Shown here piece after piece: positions 7,394-16,212 of a stretch of DNA of 63,566 nt. A program made the position numbers and the translations under genes. The DNA lies in assembly GCA_934546745.1 (NCBI GenBank), contig CAKTDV010000018.1, forward strand, positions 1-63,566, given 5' to 3'. Source of the DNA: an uncultured Desulfovibrio sp. Its GTDB lineage: Bacteria; Desulfobacterota; Desulfovibrionia; Desulfovibrionales; Desulfovibrionaceae. Numbering within the stretch: the first letter of the stretch is position 1; every line of letters starts with the position of its first letter. A model generated the notes under the pieces. It was not told the DNA's origin, searched no databases, and worked only from the letters and a program-made list of their open reading frames with translations.

Positions 7394-9928
7394 TTACAGA
7401 AAAACATAGCCCAGCAGGGGGTCATAGCGGGCGGGATGGGCCGGCGGAACGCCGTCCGCCTGCCGCACGCCGCCGTCTCCAGTCAGCAGGGCGATCCGCG
7501 ATTCTTTGTGAAGCCATCCGGTGAGCCCGGAGGGAGTGTTGTTTTCCGGCGCCTTGCGCAGAGGGATACGCACCGTGTTTTCCGCCAGCGCCACCGCCGC
7601 TTCCCGCCGTTTTTGCCAGCAGGCGAGGCGTCCCTCCCGGCTTGCGCCGTCCTGTGGCAGGTGCAGTTCCACGTCGCTGCCGTCCGCCAGCAGAAGGCGT
7701 TTCGTGGCGGCGTTCCAGCGCCGGAACAGGACGACGGGCACGTCCTCGCGTTCCTGCCAACGGGTGCGCGCCTGTGTGTCGTCGCCCACCTGGATGGAGT
7801 CGGAGCGGGCAAGCAGGGCCTGTCGCCGCAACGTCTCCCGGACGTCGCACAGATCCCGCCAGGCCGCCGCCACGGCGGGGAGGGTTTCCTCACGGGCCGC
7901 GTAGGTCGCCTCCAGCAGCGGGCGAATCTCTTCGGGCAGATGTACGGCGGTTTTGTCGTGCCACAGTTCCAGACTGCGGAAGAGCACGTACGGGGCATAG
8001 ACCCAGGCGGAAGCGCCAAAGGCGTCCTTGGGCGATATGGCCGCCTCTTCCAGCGTCGGGTGCAGGAGGCAGGCGCGCCGCCGGGAGGAAGCGGGACGGC
8101 GCGTCCGATCCCCATGCCTCCAGAGACGCCCCAGACGTTGCAGCAGCATGTCCGTGGGGCAAAAGCGGCTGACAAGAAAATCCGCATCCAGATCGAGCGA
8201 CTGTTCCACCACCTGCGTACCGACGACGATGCCGCCTTTCTGTCCGCGTCCGGCGGCTTCGGGGTGAAAGAACGCCGTCCAGCGATCTTCGTTCCGCGCC
8301 CTGTCCGTCGGAGTAAATCGGGAATGCAGCAGCCCCACGGGGAGATCCCCCATTCCCGAAGCCCGTCCGGCCAGAAGACGAAAGCGCTCCTGCGCCTCAG
8401 CGACGGTGTTTTCCACCCAGAGGATGCGCTCTCCCTGTTCCGCGCGTTGCAGGGCCTCTTCCAGAGCGTCATCTTCCGAGCCGCGGGAGAGGGCAACGCT
8501 GGCGGATTGCCCTCCGGCGCAGGGAACTTCCCTGCCTTCCGCGCCCACGGGCGCGGCGCTGATCAGCGGATAGTCCGTCGAGAGCGTCCCCATGCCGGGC
8601 AGCAGCGCCGCGCGACGTTCCGCCGTCAGGGTCGCGCTCAGGATGATGACGGTACAGCCCATGTCGCGCAGTTGCGAGACCAGCGCGTCCAGAAGCGTCC
8701 CCGTATAGGCGTCGTAGCTGTGTACCTCGTCGAGGATGACTGTCTTGCCCGCCAGACCGAAGGTGCGCAGGGCCCCGTGCCGTACACGCAGGGCGGAGAA
8801 GAGCGCCTGATCGATGGTTCCCACGGCAAAGGGGGCCAATATGCCCCGCCTGGCTGTGGAGAACCAGGATTGATCCGGCGCGGCCTCTTCTCCCATGCGT
8901 TGCTGATGCAGAAAGCGCTCCAGCCAGGCCATGCCGTGCAGGAGCAGGGCGTCGCGCCGTTCTTTCAAAACGCGCTCCAGAAAGGCGTTGACCCGAACAT
9001 GAATGCGGTTGGACGTCAATTGCGTGGGCAGGGCAAAATAGATACCGCGGCTTTTGCCCTGATCCAGCATGCGATAGGCCGCATAGAGCGCCGCTTCCGT
9101 CTTTCCCAGGCCCATGGGGGCTTCCAGCACGTACACCCCCGGCCCGGAGACCTGTTCGTAAAGCGCGCGCTGCGCCGGACGCGGCGCAAAGGAGAAGATC
9201 TCCTCAAAGGAAAGCCCACGGCGGATTTCAGGGCGGAGGAAACCGGCCTCGTCAAGGGCGCGTTCCACCAGCGGACGCCAGTCCTCGCCGGGATCGTCGA
9301 AAAGTGGCCCGGAGGCGATCCAGTCCGCCGTCACGGTCAGGCCGAGGACAATGCGTTCCATCAACGCGTCAAAATCGGGCCAGTCAGCCGCTTCTCCCAT
9401 CAGGCGGCGGCAGAGCTGGCGGCGCACCTCCCGCCAGGCGGGACCTCCGGCGATGGCGCCGCCGTCCGGGATGCTCTCCCTGCCGTGATGCGCGCCGGCG
9501 ATGCGCGCCAGTGAGGCGGGCGCGCCCAGAGCGGCAAGGCATGCCCAACTGACGGCGGCATGTCCCCCATATTTTTTGTCCAAGGTGAGGTCCGCCGCGG
9601 CCAGCTCCGGCACATGCTTGTGGGCGTTTTTCCCCGCGATGGCGTTGTGGATCTTCGCCTGAAAGATAATCCAGACTTTGCCGATGTCATGCAGCAGGGC
9701 GGGGATGTGTGCGCCCGGAGGAAGCATGCCAGGCAGATCGGCGTTGAGGCGGCGGGCGAGCGCGGCCGCAATGGCGCCGGCGATGCGGCAATGCTCCTCG
9801 ACGGTGCGCCCGGCGGCGGTGCTATCGCCGGACATCCGGCGCGTCTTGGCAAGACAGCGTTCCAGCGGCAGCGCCGCTCTCGGACAAGAGGACATGCGAG
9901 GGGTTTTCATGGCCGCAGGATAGCCCAT
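7394..9928 (-). CDS. cas3: CRISPR-associated helicase/nuclease Cas3 (HD plus DExH)
   Basis: Cas3 nicks and then unwinds and degrades DNA marked by Cascade. With the ATG at 9928 the protein has 844 residues. The N-terminal HD nuclease shows EEHCRIA (His46), LLHDIGK (His80, Asp81), GGHAAVSW (His123) and AGAHHGRE (His147-His148). The helicase has Walker A EAPMGLGKTEAA near 270-280, DEVH at 400-403, ILSATLT and the C-terminal domain. A weak GGAGC lies before ATG 9928; ATG 9910 is the other reasonable start, and the open frame further upstream is not homologous. First gene of the cas operon. Confidence 0.95.
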   Translation of the reverse strand: MGYPAAMKTPRMSSCPRAALPLERCLAKTRRMSGDSTAAGRTVEEHCRIAGAIAAALARRLNADLPGMLPPGAHIPALLHDIGKVWIIFQAKIHNAIAGKNAHKHVPELAAADLTLDKKYGGHAAVSWACLAALGAPASLARIAGAHHGRESIPDGGAIAGGPAWREVRRQLCRRLMGEAADWPDFDALMERIVLGLTVTADWIASGPLFDDPGEDWRPLVERALDEAGFLRPEIRRGLSFEEIFSFAPRPAQRALYEQVSGPGVYVLEAPMGLGKTEAALYAAYRMLDQGKSRGIYFALPTQLTSNRIHVRVNAFLERVLKERRDALLLHGMAWLERFLHQQRMGEEAAPDQSWFSTARRGILAPFAVGTIDQALFSALRVRHGALRTFGLAGKTVILDEVHSYDAYTGTLLDALVSQLRDMGCTVIILSATLTAERRAALLPGMGTLSTDYPLISAAPVGAEGREVPCAGGQSASVALSRGSEDDALEEALQRAEQGERILWVENTVAEAQERFRLLAGRASGMGDLPVGLLHSRFTPTDRARNEDRWTAFFHPEAAGRGQKGGIVVGTQVVEQSLDLDADFLVSRFCPTDMLLQRLGRLWRHGDRTRRPASSRRRACLLHPTLEEAAISPKDAFGASAWVYAPYVLFRSLELWHDKTAVHLPEEIRPLLEATYAAREETLPAVAAAWRDLCDVRETLRRQALLARSDSIQVGDDTQARTRWQEREDVPVVLFRRWNAATKRLLLADGSDVELHLPQDGASREGRLACWQKRREAAVALAENTVRIPLRKAPENNTPSGLTGWLHKESRIALLTGDGGVRQADGVPPAHPARYDPLLGYVFL

Positions 9929-10244
9929 CCGGCGCTCCGTGTGAAGAGTCGCGGCCGGTTGCGCCATCGCACCGATCCGGGAGACGCCTTCCGGCGGCGC
10001 GTACCGGTTTTTTGGTGTGGACGGACTTGACAGAAAGGATCGGACGGGATAGCGTATCTCTGTATTTTTCCACGCCGCTTTTGAAATACCGCTTTTCAAA
10101 AGCGGTTGTGCCATTGGCAATCTGCTGACCAGGTAGTTTCCATTCGGACAAGAGAGAATGTCCTTCCGGGAGTACGGCCGGATCGTCTTGCCACAAGACG
10201 GGAGAGGCGTTTGCGCCGAACCTCCTTCCTGAGAAGCCGGAGTC
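9929..10244. promoter_or_regulatory. Divergent control region between cas3 and the GGDEF gene
   Basis: This 316-bp gap must hold the cas operon promoter (minus strand) and the promoter of the PAS-GAF-GGDEF gene (plus strand). On the plus strand TTGACA (10027-10032) and TAGCGT (10050-10055) are 17 bp apart. A perfect 17-bp palindrome, CCGCTTTTCAAAAGCGG, lies at 10089-10105, and a copy of its left half (CCGCTTTTGAAATA) at 10075-10088. This arrangement could be an operator serving either side. I could not pick a clear minus-strand promoter for cas3. Confidence 0.5.
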
Positions 10245-11666
10245 ATGATGCAACGCCGTTTTGCCGATCCCAGTTCCTGTCCCCTTGAAAACTGCTCCTG
10301 CCTGTCCAATGTGGTGGCGTCCTCTCTGGACGGTATCATCTACGTCAACGACCCTGAGACCTATGAAGTCCTCTGGATCAACGACAGGTGCATGAGCCTC
10401 CTCGGGCTGGAACGCCTTGGCCAGCATAAGTGCTATGAGCTCTTTCAGGGGCTGGACGCGCCGTGCCCGTTCTGCCCCATGAACAAGCTGACGTGCGACG
10501 CCTTCCATATCTGGGAATTCTACAACAGAAAGTATAATAAGCACTTTCTTGTCAAGGATAAATTTATCCGTCATAAGGGGTGTCTCCTGCATCTGGAGAT
10601 TGCCGTGGACATTACCGAAAAAGTTCTTGAGCATACGGTCGTCCGGCAGAAGCTTGAATTTGAGCAGACGCTGCTGCAATGTGTGCGCATCCTCCTTGAG
10701 GAGAGCGACGCTACGCGGGCCATTGAAAAAAGCATCGAACTCGCCGGAAAACAGTATCATGCCGATCGCTGCTACGTCTTTGAGAGCAGCCATGACGCGA
10801 ACAACCGCAGAATCATCCACAATACGCACGAATGGTGCGCGCCAGGCATAGAGCCGCAGCGCAGGCGCCTGCAAAACCTTCCCTTCTCGCTTGTCTCGCC
10901 GTGGATGACGCTCTTTCTGGACAGCCGGGAGGTTGTCATAGACGACGTGGAAGACATCCGGGAGGCGCATCCGGATATCTACGCCCTGCTCAGACGGCAG
11001 AAGATACGCCGTCTTTTTGCCGTGCCGCTGCGTCTGAACGGTGTTCTGACAGGCTTTATCGGCGTCGACAACCCCAGCGACTGCCTGGTGGACTTCACCC
11101 TGCTGCATTCGCTCGCCTACTTCATTGACAACACCCTGTCCCGCATACGTATGGCGGATAACGATTTGCTGACGGGGCTGGGCAACCGCAACGCCTATCA
11201 GAAGGCATGCCGGCGGCTTGCTGAAAAGGGCCTCAGAAAGATAGGCGTCATCTACGTTGATCTCAACAATCTGAAAGTCATCAACGATACCCACGGGCAC
11301 GAGAAGGGGGACGAATACATCGCCTCCATGAGCGCCATCTTTGCGAGGCATTTCCGCAGCGGCGACATTTTCCGTATCGGCGGCGACGAGTTTGTCTTCT
11401 TCTGCCAGAATATTATGAAGGGCATGTTCCATAAGAAAATACGCAACATGAGGCAGGAATGCGAGCGGAAGCACCCCGGTTCCCTGTCGCTGGGGGCCCT
11501 TTGGAAGGCGCAGCCCTCTAGCCTCGACACCATGATCAGGGAATGTGACAGGCGCATGTATCTGGAAAAGAAGAAAAGCAAGACGGACAGGCTGTTGCGG
11601 GTCCGCTACCGGGCCATGTGCGAAGGGGCCGCCGTCCGCGCGGTACCTGAAAGCGCCAGCGCATGA
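10245..11666 (+). CDS. PAS-GAF-GGDEF protein, probable diguanylate cyclase
   Basis: The 473-residue protein has an N-terminal PAS-like domain (about 15-125) with a CPFCP cysteine pair, a GAF-like domain (about 135-300) and a GGDEF domain (about 305-455). The active site reads RIGGDEFVFFC, an intact GGDEF motif, so synthesis of cyclic di-GMP is likely. The usual RxxD inhibitory site is not clear (RSGD lies four residues before GGDEF rather than five). No membrane segments are obvious, so it is probably cytosolic, and the CPFCP cysteines could sense redox or metal. GGAG lies before the ATGATG start. It is divergent from cas3; a functional link is not shown. Confidence 0.85.
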   Translation: MMQRRFADPSSCPLENCSCLSNVVASSLDGIIYVNDPETYEVLWINDRCMSLLGLERLGQHKCYELFQGLDAPCPFCPMNKLTCDAFHIWEFYNRKYNKHFLVKDKFIRHKGCLLHLEIAVDITEKVLEHTVVRQKLEFEQTLLQCVRILLEESDATRAIEKSIELAGKQYHADRCYVFESSHDANNRRIIHNTHEWCAPGIEPQRRRLQNLPFSLVSPWMTLFLDSREVVIDDVEDIREAHPDIYALLRRQKIRRLFAVPLRLNGVLTGFIGVDNPSDCLVDFTLLHSLAYFIDNTLSRIRMADNDLLTGLGNRNAYQKACRRLAEKGLRKIGVIYVDLNNLKVINDTHGHEKGDEYIASMSAIFARHFRSGDIFRIGGDEFVFFCQNIMKGMFHKKIRNMRQECERKHPGSLSLGALWKAQPSSLDTMIRECDRRMYLEKKKSKTDRLLRVRYRAMCEGAAVRAVPESASA

Positions 11667-11673
11667 CCTTCAC

Positions 11674-11697
11674 AGCCCTCCTTGCGGGGGCTTTTTT
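11674..11697 (+). terminator. Terminator between convergent genes
   Basis: AGCCC (11674-11678) pairs with GGGCT (11687-11691) and is followed by TTTTTT, directly after the GGDEF gene. Its end touches the stop codon of the convergent gene. Confidence 0.75.
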
Positions 11698-14600
11698 ATT
11701 GGCCTCTCCTTTGATCCAGTTCTTCCTGAAGGCGGCTGTGGGCGACGGACATGAAGAGCTTGACCCGGTTGAGCTGATTGGCAAGGCTGCTGCCGGGGTC
11801 ATAGTCCACGGCCATGAGGTTGGCCTTGGGGCGCAGGCGCCTGAGTTCCTTCATGACGCCCTTGCCGGTGATATGGTTCGGCAGGCATCCGAAGGGCTGG
11901 AGGCAGAGAACGTTGTTGACCCCGTGATCGATGAATTCCAGCATTTCCGCGGTGAGCAGCCAGCCCTCTCCGGCCTGGTTGCCGCGCGAGACGATGCCGG
12001 TGACGCTCCGGGCCAGCTCGTCGATGCTGGCTGGGGGCGTGAAGGGGCTTCCTTTCAGGGCCTGGCGCATATGCCGCCGCAGCGATTCCACGCGCCGGAT
12101 GACGAGCCAGCCGCTGAGCGCGGGCAGGAAGCGGCCTCCCAGATGACGCCAGCTGTAGATGGGATCCTGAAAGCAGTAGAGGAAGAAATCCGTCAGATCG
12201 GTGGCAACGGGTTCACCGCCTTCCTCCATGATGCCGCGCAGCACGTGGTTGTTGGCGTCAGGGTGATATTTGAGCAGAATTTCTCCGACGATGCCCACTT
12301 TGGGACGGGGGATGCCGTCCAGCGGCACGGCGGCGAAATCCCGGACGATGTCGCGCATGTGGTGTTTGAACTGACCGGTGTCACCCGCGGCCGTGACGGT
12401 GCGCGCCCGCGCGATCCAGTCCGACAGCAGATCATCGGCGGTACCCCGGCGGGCCTCATTGGCGCGCACACGCATACTGACCCGTTGCAGCATGTCGCCG
12501 TAGAGACAGGCCATGACCAGCTTCTGGAAGAGCCCCAGCGACATGCGGAATCCCGGCTGCCGCGCCGCTGTGGAGGCGCCGCTCAGAGCCAGCACCGGTA
12601 CCTGGGGGAATCCGGCTTCGCGCAGCGCCTTGCGGAGAAGGGCCATGTAGTTGCTGGCGCGGCACTGGCCGCAGGTCTGCGCCAGCATCAGGGCCGTGCG
12701 CGCGGGGTCATAGGCGCCGCCGCGCAGGGCCTCCAGCAGTTGCCCGATGACGACGATGGCCGGATAGCAGGCGTCGTTGTGGACGTAGGCAAGACCCGTC
12801 TCTATGGCCTGTGGCGTGACGGAGGGCAGTACGGCAAGGCGGTAGCCCTCGCTGGTGAAGGCGCTTTCAATGATACGGAAATGCAGGGGGGCCATCTGCG
12901 GGGCAAGGATGGTGTGGTTTTCGCGCATGGCCCCGGTAAACGCGGGCGTCGCGGAGGCCGCCGCGGGGGGAACCGGGGGGGCGCCGCGCTCTTCTTCCCG
13001 GCGTTCCCGCACGGCGGCCAGCAGCGATCGGATGCGGATACGCGCCGCGCCCAGCGACGCGCCCTCGTCGATTTTAATCAGTGTGTGCAGACGATGGCCT
13101 CCCGCCAGCGTTTCAGCCACCTGATCGCTGGTGATGGCGTCCAGACCGCAGCCGAACGAGGTCAGTTGCACCAGTTCCAGCAAGGGGTTGTCGCGCACAA
13201 GCGCGGCCGCCCGGTACAGGCGGGAATGGTAGCGCCACTGGTCCACAACGCGCAGGGGTTCGCGCAGCGTCCCCAGATGGGCGATGCTGTCCTCGCTCAG
13301 GACGGCCGCGCCCAGCGACGCGATATATTCGGGCAGACCGTGATGCACTGCCGGATCCACGTGATAGGGGCGGCCGCAGAGCACAATGCCGAGGCCCCCC
13401 GTGCGCTTGATTTCCTCCAGTACGCGCTCGCCTTCGGCGCGGAGAGCGTCGCGGTAGCTGTGCTGCTCCCGTTCCGCGGCCCGCACGGCGGCGCGCACCT
13501 CGTTTTCGGGAATATCTAGCAGATCGTGCAGCGCCCGCGTGAGTTTGTCCGGCGCGGCCAGCGAAAGAAAGGGCGTATACAGTACCGTCCCGCTTTCGCG
13601 CAGTTCGTCGGTATTGAGCCGTATGACTTCGGGGTAGCCGGAGACGACAGGGCAGTTGTAGCGGCCGTCTTCGGCGTGGCTCTCGCGCGGCAGGCAGGGA
13701 TAGAATATCCGCCGGACGCCCTGCCGGATCAGCGCGGTCACATGGCCGTGCGCCATTTTGGCGGGATAGCAGACTGTCTGCGACGGCATGGAGGAGAGTC
13801 CGAGATCGAACACCTCCTTGCCGGAGGACGGCGACAGCTCCACGCGGAAGCCCAGCGTGGTGAAGAGCGTAAACCAGTAGGGATACTGCTCGTACATGTT
13901 GAGGACGCGCGGAATGCCCATGCGGCCTCGCGGTGCGTCGCGTTCCGGCAGCGGCGCATAGTCGAAGAGACGGCGGTTTTTCCATGCGTAGAGGTTGGGC
14001 ATGGGGTCCGCGTGGCGGCTGTCCGGATGCTCATAGCGCGCGCCGCCGCGTTCACAGCGGTTTCCGGAGACGAAGTTGCGTCCGTTGGAAAAGGTATGCA
14101 GCGTCAGGCGGCAACGGTTGCCGCAACCGCCGCAGCGCAGCTGGCGGGTCGTGGCGGAGAGGGCGCGCAGCGTGTCGCCCCTCAGGGGGGGCGGCGGCGC
14201 TTCGTTTCCAGAGTGTCCGTGGCGTTCGTGGCGGCGCAGGGCCAGGAGGGCCGCGCCGTACGCGCCCATGAGTCCGGCAATGTCGGGGCGGAAGACTTCC
14301 CGGTTGAGCAGGCGTTCCATGACGCGGAGCAGGGCGTCGTTCATGAAGGAACCGCCCTGAACCAGCACCCTGTCCCCCAGCTCTTCGGGACTGCGGAGCC
14401 GCAGTACCTTGTAGAGGGCGTTGCGGACAACGGAATAGCACAGCCCGGCGGCGATGTCGCCGATGTCCGCGCCTTCCTTCTGGGCCTGTTTGACCTTGGA
14501 GTTCATGAAGACCGTGCAGCGGGAACCGAGATCGACGGGGCGTCGCGCAAAAAGGGCGGCCCGCACGAACTCCTTCATGGTCAGATTAAGGCTTTGGGCA

Positions 14601-16012
14601 AAGGTCTCAAGAAACGCGCCGCACCCGGCGGAACAGGCTTCGTTGAGGGTTACGCCCGCGATGGAACCGTTATGGGCCTTCAGGCATTTCATGTCCTGTC
14701 CGCCGATGTCGATGACATAGGTGGCATCCGGCACAAGGCGGCAGGCCGCCTTGAGATGGGCGACGGTCTCCACCTCGGTCAGATCGGCTCCAAGGGCCGC
14801 GCGGGCCAGACCCGCGCCGTAGCCCGTGGCGGCGCAGCGTTCGATCCATGCCGCCGGGCGGCCGTCTTCCCCGCGTGGGAGCGCGTCCGCCAGATCCGCC
14901 GCATAGGGCAGCAGCCCGGCAAGCGGATCGCCCTGATTGCGGCGGTACCAGGTGTCAATCACCGCGCCGGCGGTATCTATCAGAACGGCCTTGATGGTGG
15001 TGGAGCCGAGATCGACGCCGAGAAAGAGCGGCCCGCGCGCGTCCTTTCTGGCGCGTCGGGGCACGGCATCGCGCTCGTGGCGCAGGCGGAAGCGCTCATA
15101 GTCCGCCTCGTCATGGAAGAGCGGCGGCAGCGCCGGGGCGCGTTCATCCACCGTGCGGCGGGTGCGCGCGCGTTCCACGAGTTCTTCCAGAGAGAGCGGG
15201 GGGGCGGCGACGGGGCGGGGCAGGCGCGGCAGTGGCAACAGGCTCAGGGCCGTGCCCAGGGCCACGACATACTGGGCGTCGGGGATGTCCACCACGTCGC
15301 CGGGGGAAAGCCCCAGCGTTTTGATGAAGCGGGCGCGCAGTTCGGGGAGAAAATGCAGCGGGCCACCAAGAAAAGCCACATTGCCCCGTATGGGATGGCC
15401 GCAGGCGAGCCCGCCGATGGTCTGCTCCACCACGGCCTGAAAGATGGAGGCGGCCAGATCCTCCCGCGCCGCGCCCTCATTGAGCAGGGGCACCACGTCG
15501 GTCTTGGCGAAGACGCCGCAACGGGACGCGATGGGATAGATGCGCGTGTGCCGGGCGGCAAGATCGTTCAGACCGGCGGCATTGGTATGCAGCAGAACGG
15601 CCATCTGATCGATGAATGCGCCCGTGCCGCCGGCGCAGGCCTCGTTCATGCGCAGGTTGTCCGCGCCGTCCTTGAAATAGAGGATTTTGGCGTCTTCACC
15701 GCCCAGCTCCACGGCGACGTCGGTCCGGGGCGCAAGAAAAGAGATGGCGCGGGAGGTGGCCAGCACTTCCTGCACAAAGGGAAGCTCCAGCGCGTGAGCC
15801 AGGTGCAGCGCCGCGGATCCGGTCATGGCGGCGCGCACCATCAGCCCAGGATGGCGTTCCCGCAATCCTTCCAGCAGGGTGAGCAGGGTCGAGCGCACGG
15901 CGGAGCCATGCCGCATGTATCGGGAGTCACGCAGCGTGCCCGTACTGTCGGTGAGGGCCAGTTTTACGGTTGTCGACCCCGCGTCCAGCCCCAGGAACAG
16001 CGCGTCTTTCAT
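11696..16012 (-). CDS. Double acyl-CoA dehydratase activase fused to HgdB-like subunit
   Basis: The 1438-residue protein has two BadF/BadG/BcrA-type ATPase domains and a C-terminal DUF2229/2-hydroxyacyl-CoA dehydratase D-like part. The first activase starts LFLGLDAGSTTVKLAL and contains MNEACAGGTGAFIDQ and SRCGVFAKTD; the second starts FLGVDLGSTTIKAVLIDT and contains LNEACSAGCGAFLE and SRCTVFMNSK. The Cys residues in these motifs hold the bridging [4Fe-4S] cluster in the family. Later Cys-containing segments (CGGCGNRC, TCGQCRASNY) suggest more iron-sulfur centres. Such proteins are thought to be ATP-driven electron activators; the substrate is unknown. I chose ATG 16012, with AAGGA just upstream. 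The Shine-Dalgarno lies in a dispersed repeat. Confidence 0.88.
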   Translation of the reverse strand: MKDALFLGLDAGSTTVKLALTDSTGTLRDSRYMRHGSAVRSTLLTLLEGLRERHPGLMVRAAMTGSAALHLAHALELPFVQEVLATSRAISFLAPRTDVAVELGGEDAKILYFKDGADNLRMNEACAGGTGAFIDQMAVLLHTNAAGLNDLAARHTRIYPIASRCGVFAKTDVVPLLNEGAAREDLAASIFQAVVEQTIGGLACGHPIRGNVAFLGGPLHFLPELRARFIKTLGLSPGDVVDIPDAQYVVALGTALSLLPLPRLPRPVAAPPLSLEELVERARTRRTVDERAPALPPLFHDEADYERFRLRHERDAVPRRARKDARGPLFLGVDLGSTTIKAVLIDTAGAVIDTWYRRNQGDPLAGLLPYAADLADALPRGEDGRPAAWIERCAATGYGAGLARAALGADLTEVETVAHLKAACRLVPDATYVIDIGGQDMKCLKAHNGSIAGVTLNEACSAGCGAFLETFAQSLNLTMKEFVRAALFARRPVDLGSRCTVFMNSKVKQAQKEGADIGDIAAGLCYSVVRNALYKVLRLRSPEELGDRVLVQGGSFMNDALLRVMERLLNREVFRPDIAGLMGAYGAALLALRRHERHGHSGNEAPPPPLRGDTLRALSATTRQLRCGGCGNRCRLTLHTFSNGRNFVSGNRCERGGARYEHPDSRHADPMPNLYAWKNRRLFDYAPLPERDAPRGRMGIPRVLNMYEQYPYWFTLFTTLGFRVELSPSSGKEVFDLGLSSMPSQTVCYPAKMAHGHVTALIRQGVRRIFYPCLPRESHAEDGRYNCPVVSGYPEVIRLNTDELRESGTVLYTPFLSLAAPDKLTRALHDLLDIPENEVRAAVRAAEREQHSYRDALRAEGERVLEEIKRTGGLGIVLCGRPYHVDPAVHHGLPEYIASLGAAVLSEDSIAHLGTLREPLRVVDQWRYHSRLYRAAALVRDNPLLELVQLTSFGCGLDAITSDQVAETLAGGHRLHTLIKIDEGASLGAARIRIRSLLAAVRERREEERGAPPVPPAAASATPAFTGAMRENHTILAPQMAPLHFRIIESAFTSEGYRLAVLPSVTPQAIETGLAYVHNDACYPAIVVIGQLLEALRGGAYDPARTALMLAQTCGQCRASNYMALLRKALREAGFPQVPVLALSGASTAARQPGFRMSLGLFQKLVMACLYGDMLQRVSMRVRANEARRGTADDLLSDWIARARTVTAAGDTGQFKHHMRDIVRDFAAVPLDGIPRPKVGIVGEILLKYHPDANNHVLRGIMEEGGEPVATDLTDFFLYCFQDPIYSWRHLGGRFLPALSGWLVIRRVESLRRHMRQALKGSPFTPPASIDELARSVTGIVSRGNQAGEGWLLTAEMLEFIDHGVNNVLCLQPFGCLPNHITGKGVMKELRRLRPKANLMAVDYDPGSSLANQLNRVKLFMSVAHSRLQEELDQRRGQ

Positions 16013-16100
16013 CAAAAAGTCCTTTGTGGTCTGAAACCGCTCCCCTTCAAGGGGAAAAGATGTTCCTGACAAGACGGCAACGCCGGCGAAATGTTTTTCG
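16013..16100 (-). repeat. Dispersed intergenic repeat, copy 1
   Basis: This stretch matches 27307-27400 over about 70 bp: a CCTTTGTGGT block, TGAAACC, a CCCCTT/AAGGGG inverted repeat, GACAAGACGGC and GCCGG, in the same order. Read on the minus strand, its end supplies the AAGGA that precedes the ATG at 16012. The unit has no coding potential of its own. Confidence 0.75.
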
Positions 16101-16212
16101 TCATCTCTCCAAGCTCCCTCCATACGCTTTACGCTTTTTTTGACCCGGGGGAAAGGCCGGGGTGTGCCTCTCTCCCCGTTTGCGCCGTGTTTCCCGCGTC
16201 GTATTCGCGTTG

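Noticed and set aside
7298..9514. Long plus-strand open frame opposite cas3
   Set aside because: Shadow frame in GC-rich DNA; no recognisable domains, and the minus strand encodes an intact Cas3.
10027..10037. Six-base match between the mini-array spacer seed (CTGTCA) and the minus strand at the TTGACA element
   Set aside because: Six bases occur by chance, the next bases do not pair, and the neighbouring TTT is not a usual I-E PAM.
13526..16069. 847-codon plus-strand frame opposite the activase fusion
   Set aside because: Antisense shadow of a clear protein; composition is Gly/Arg/Ala-rich without motifs.
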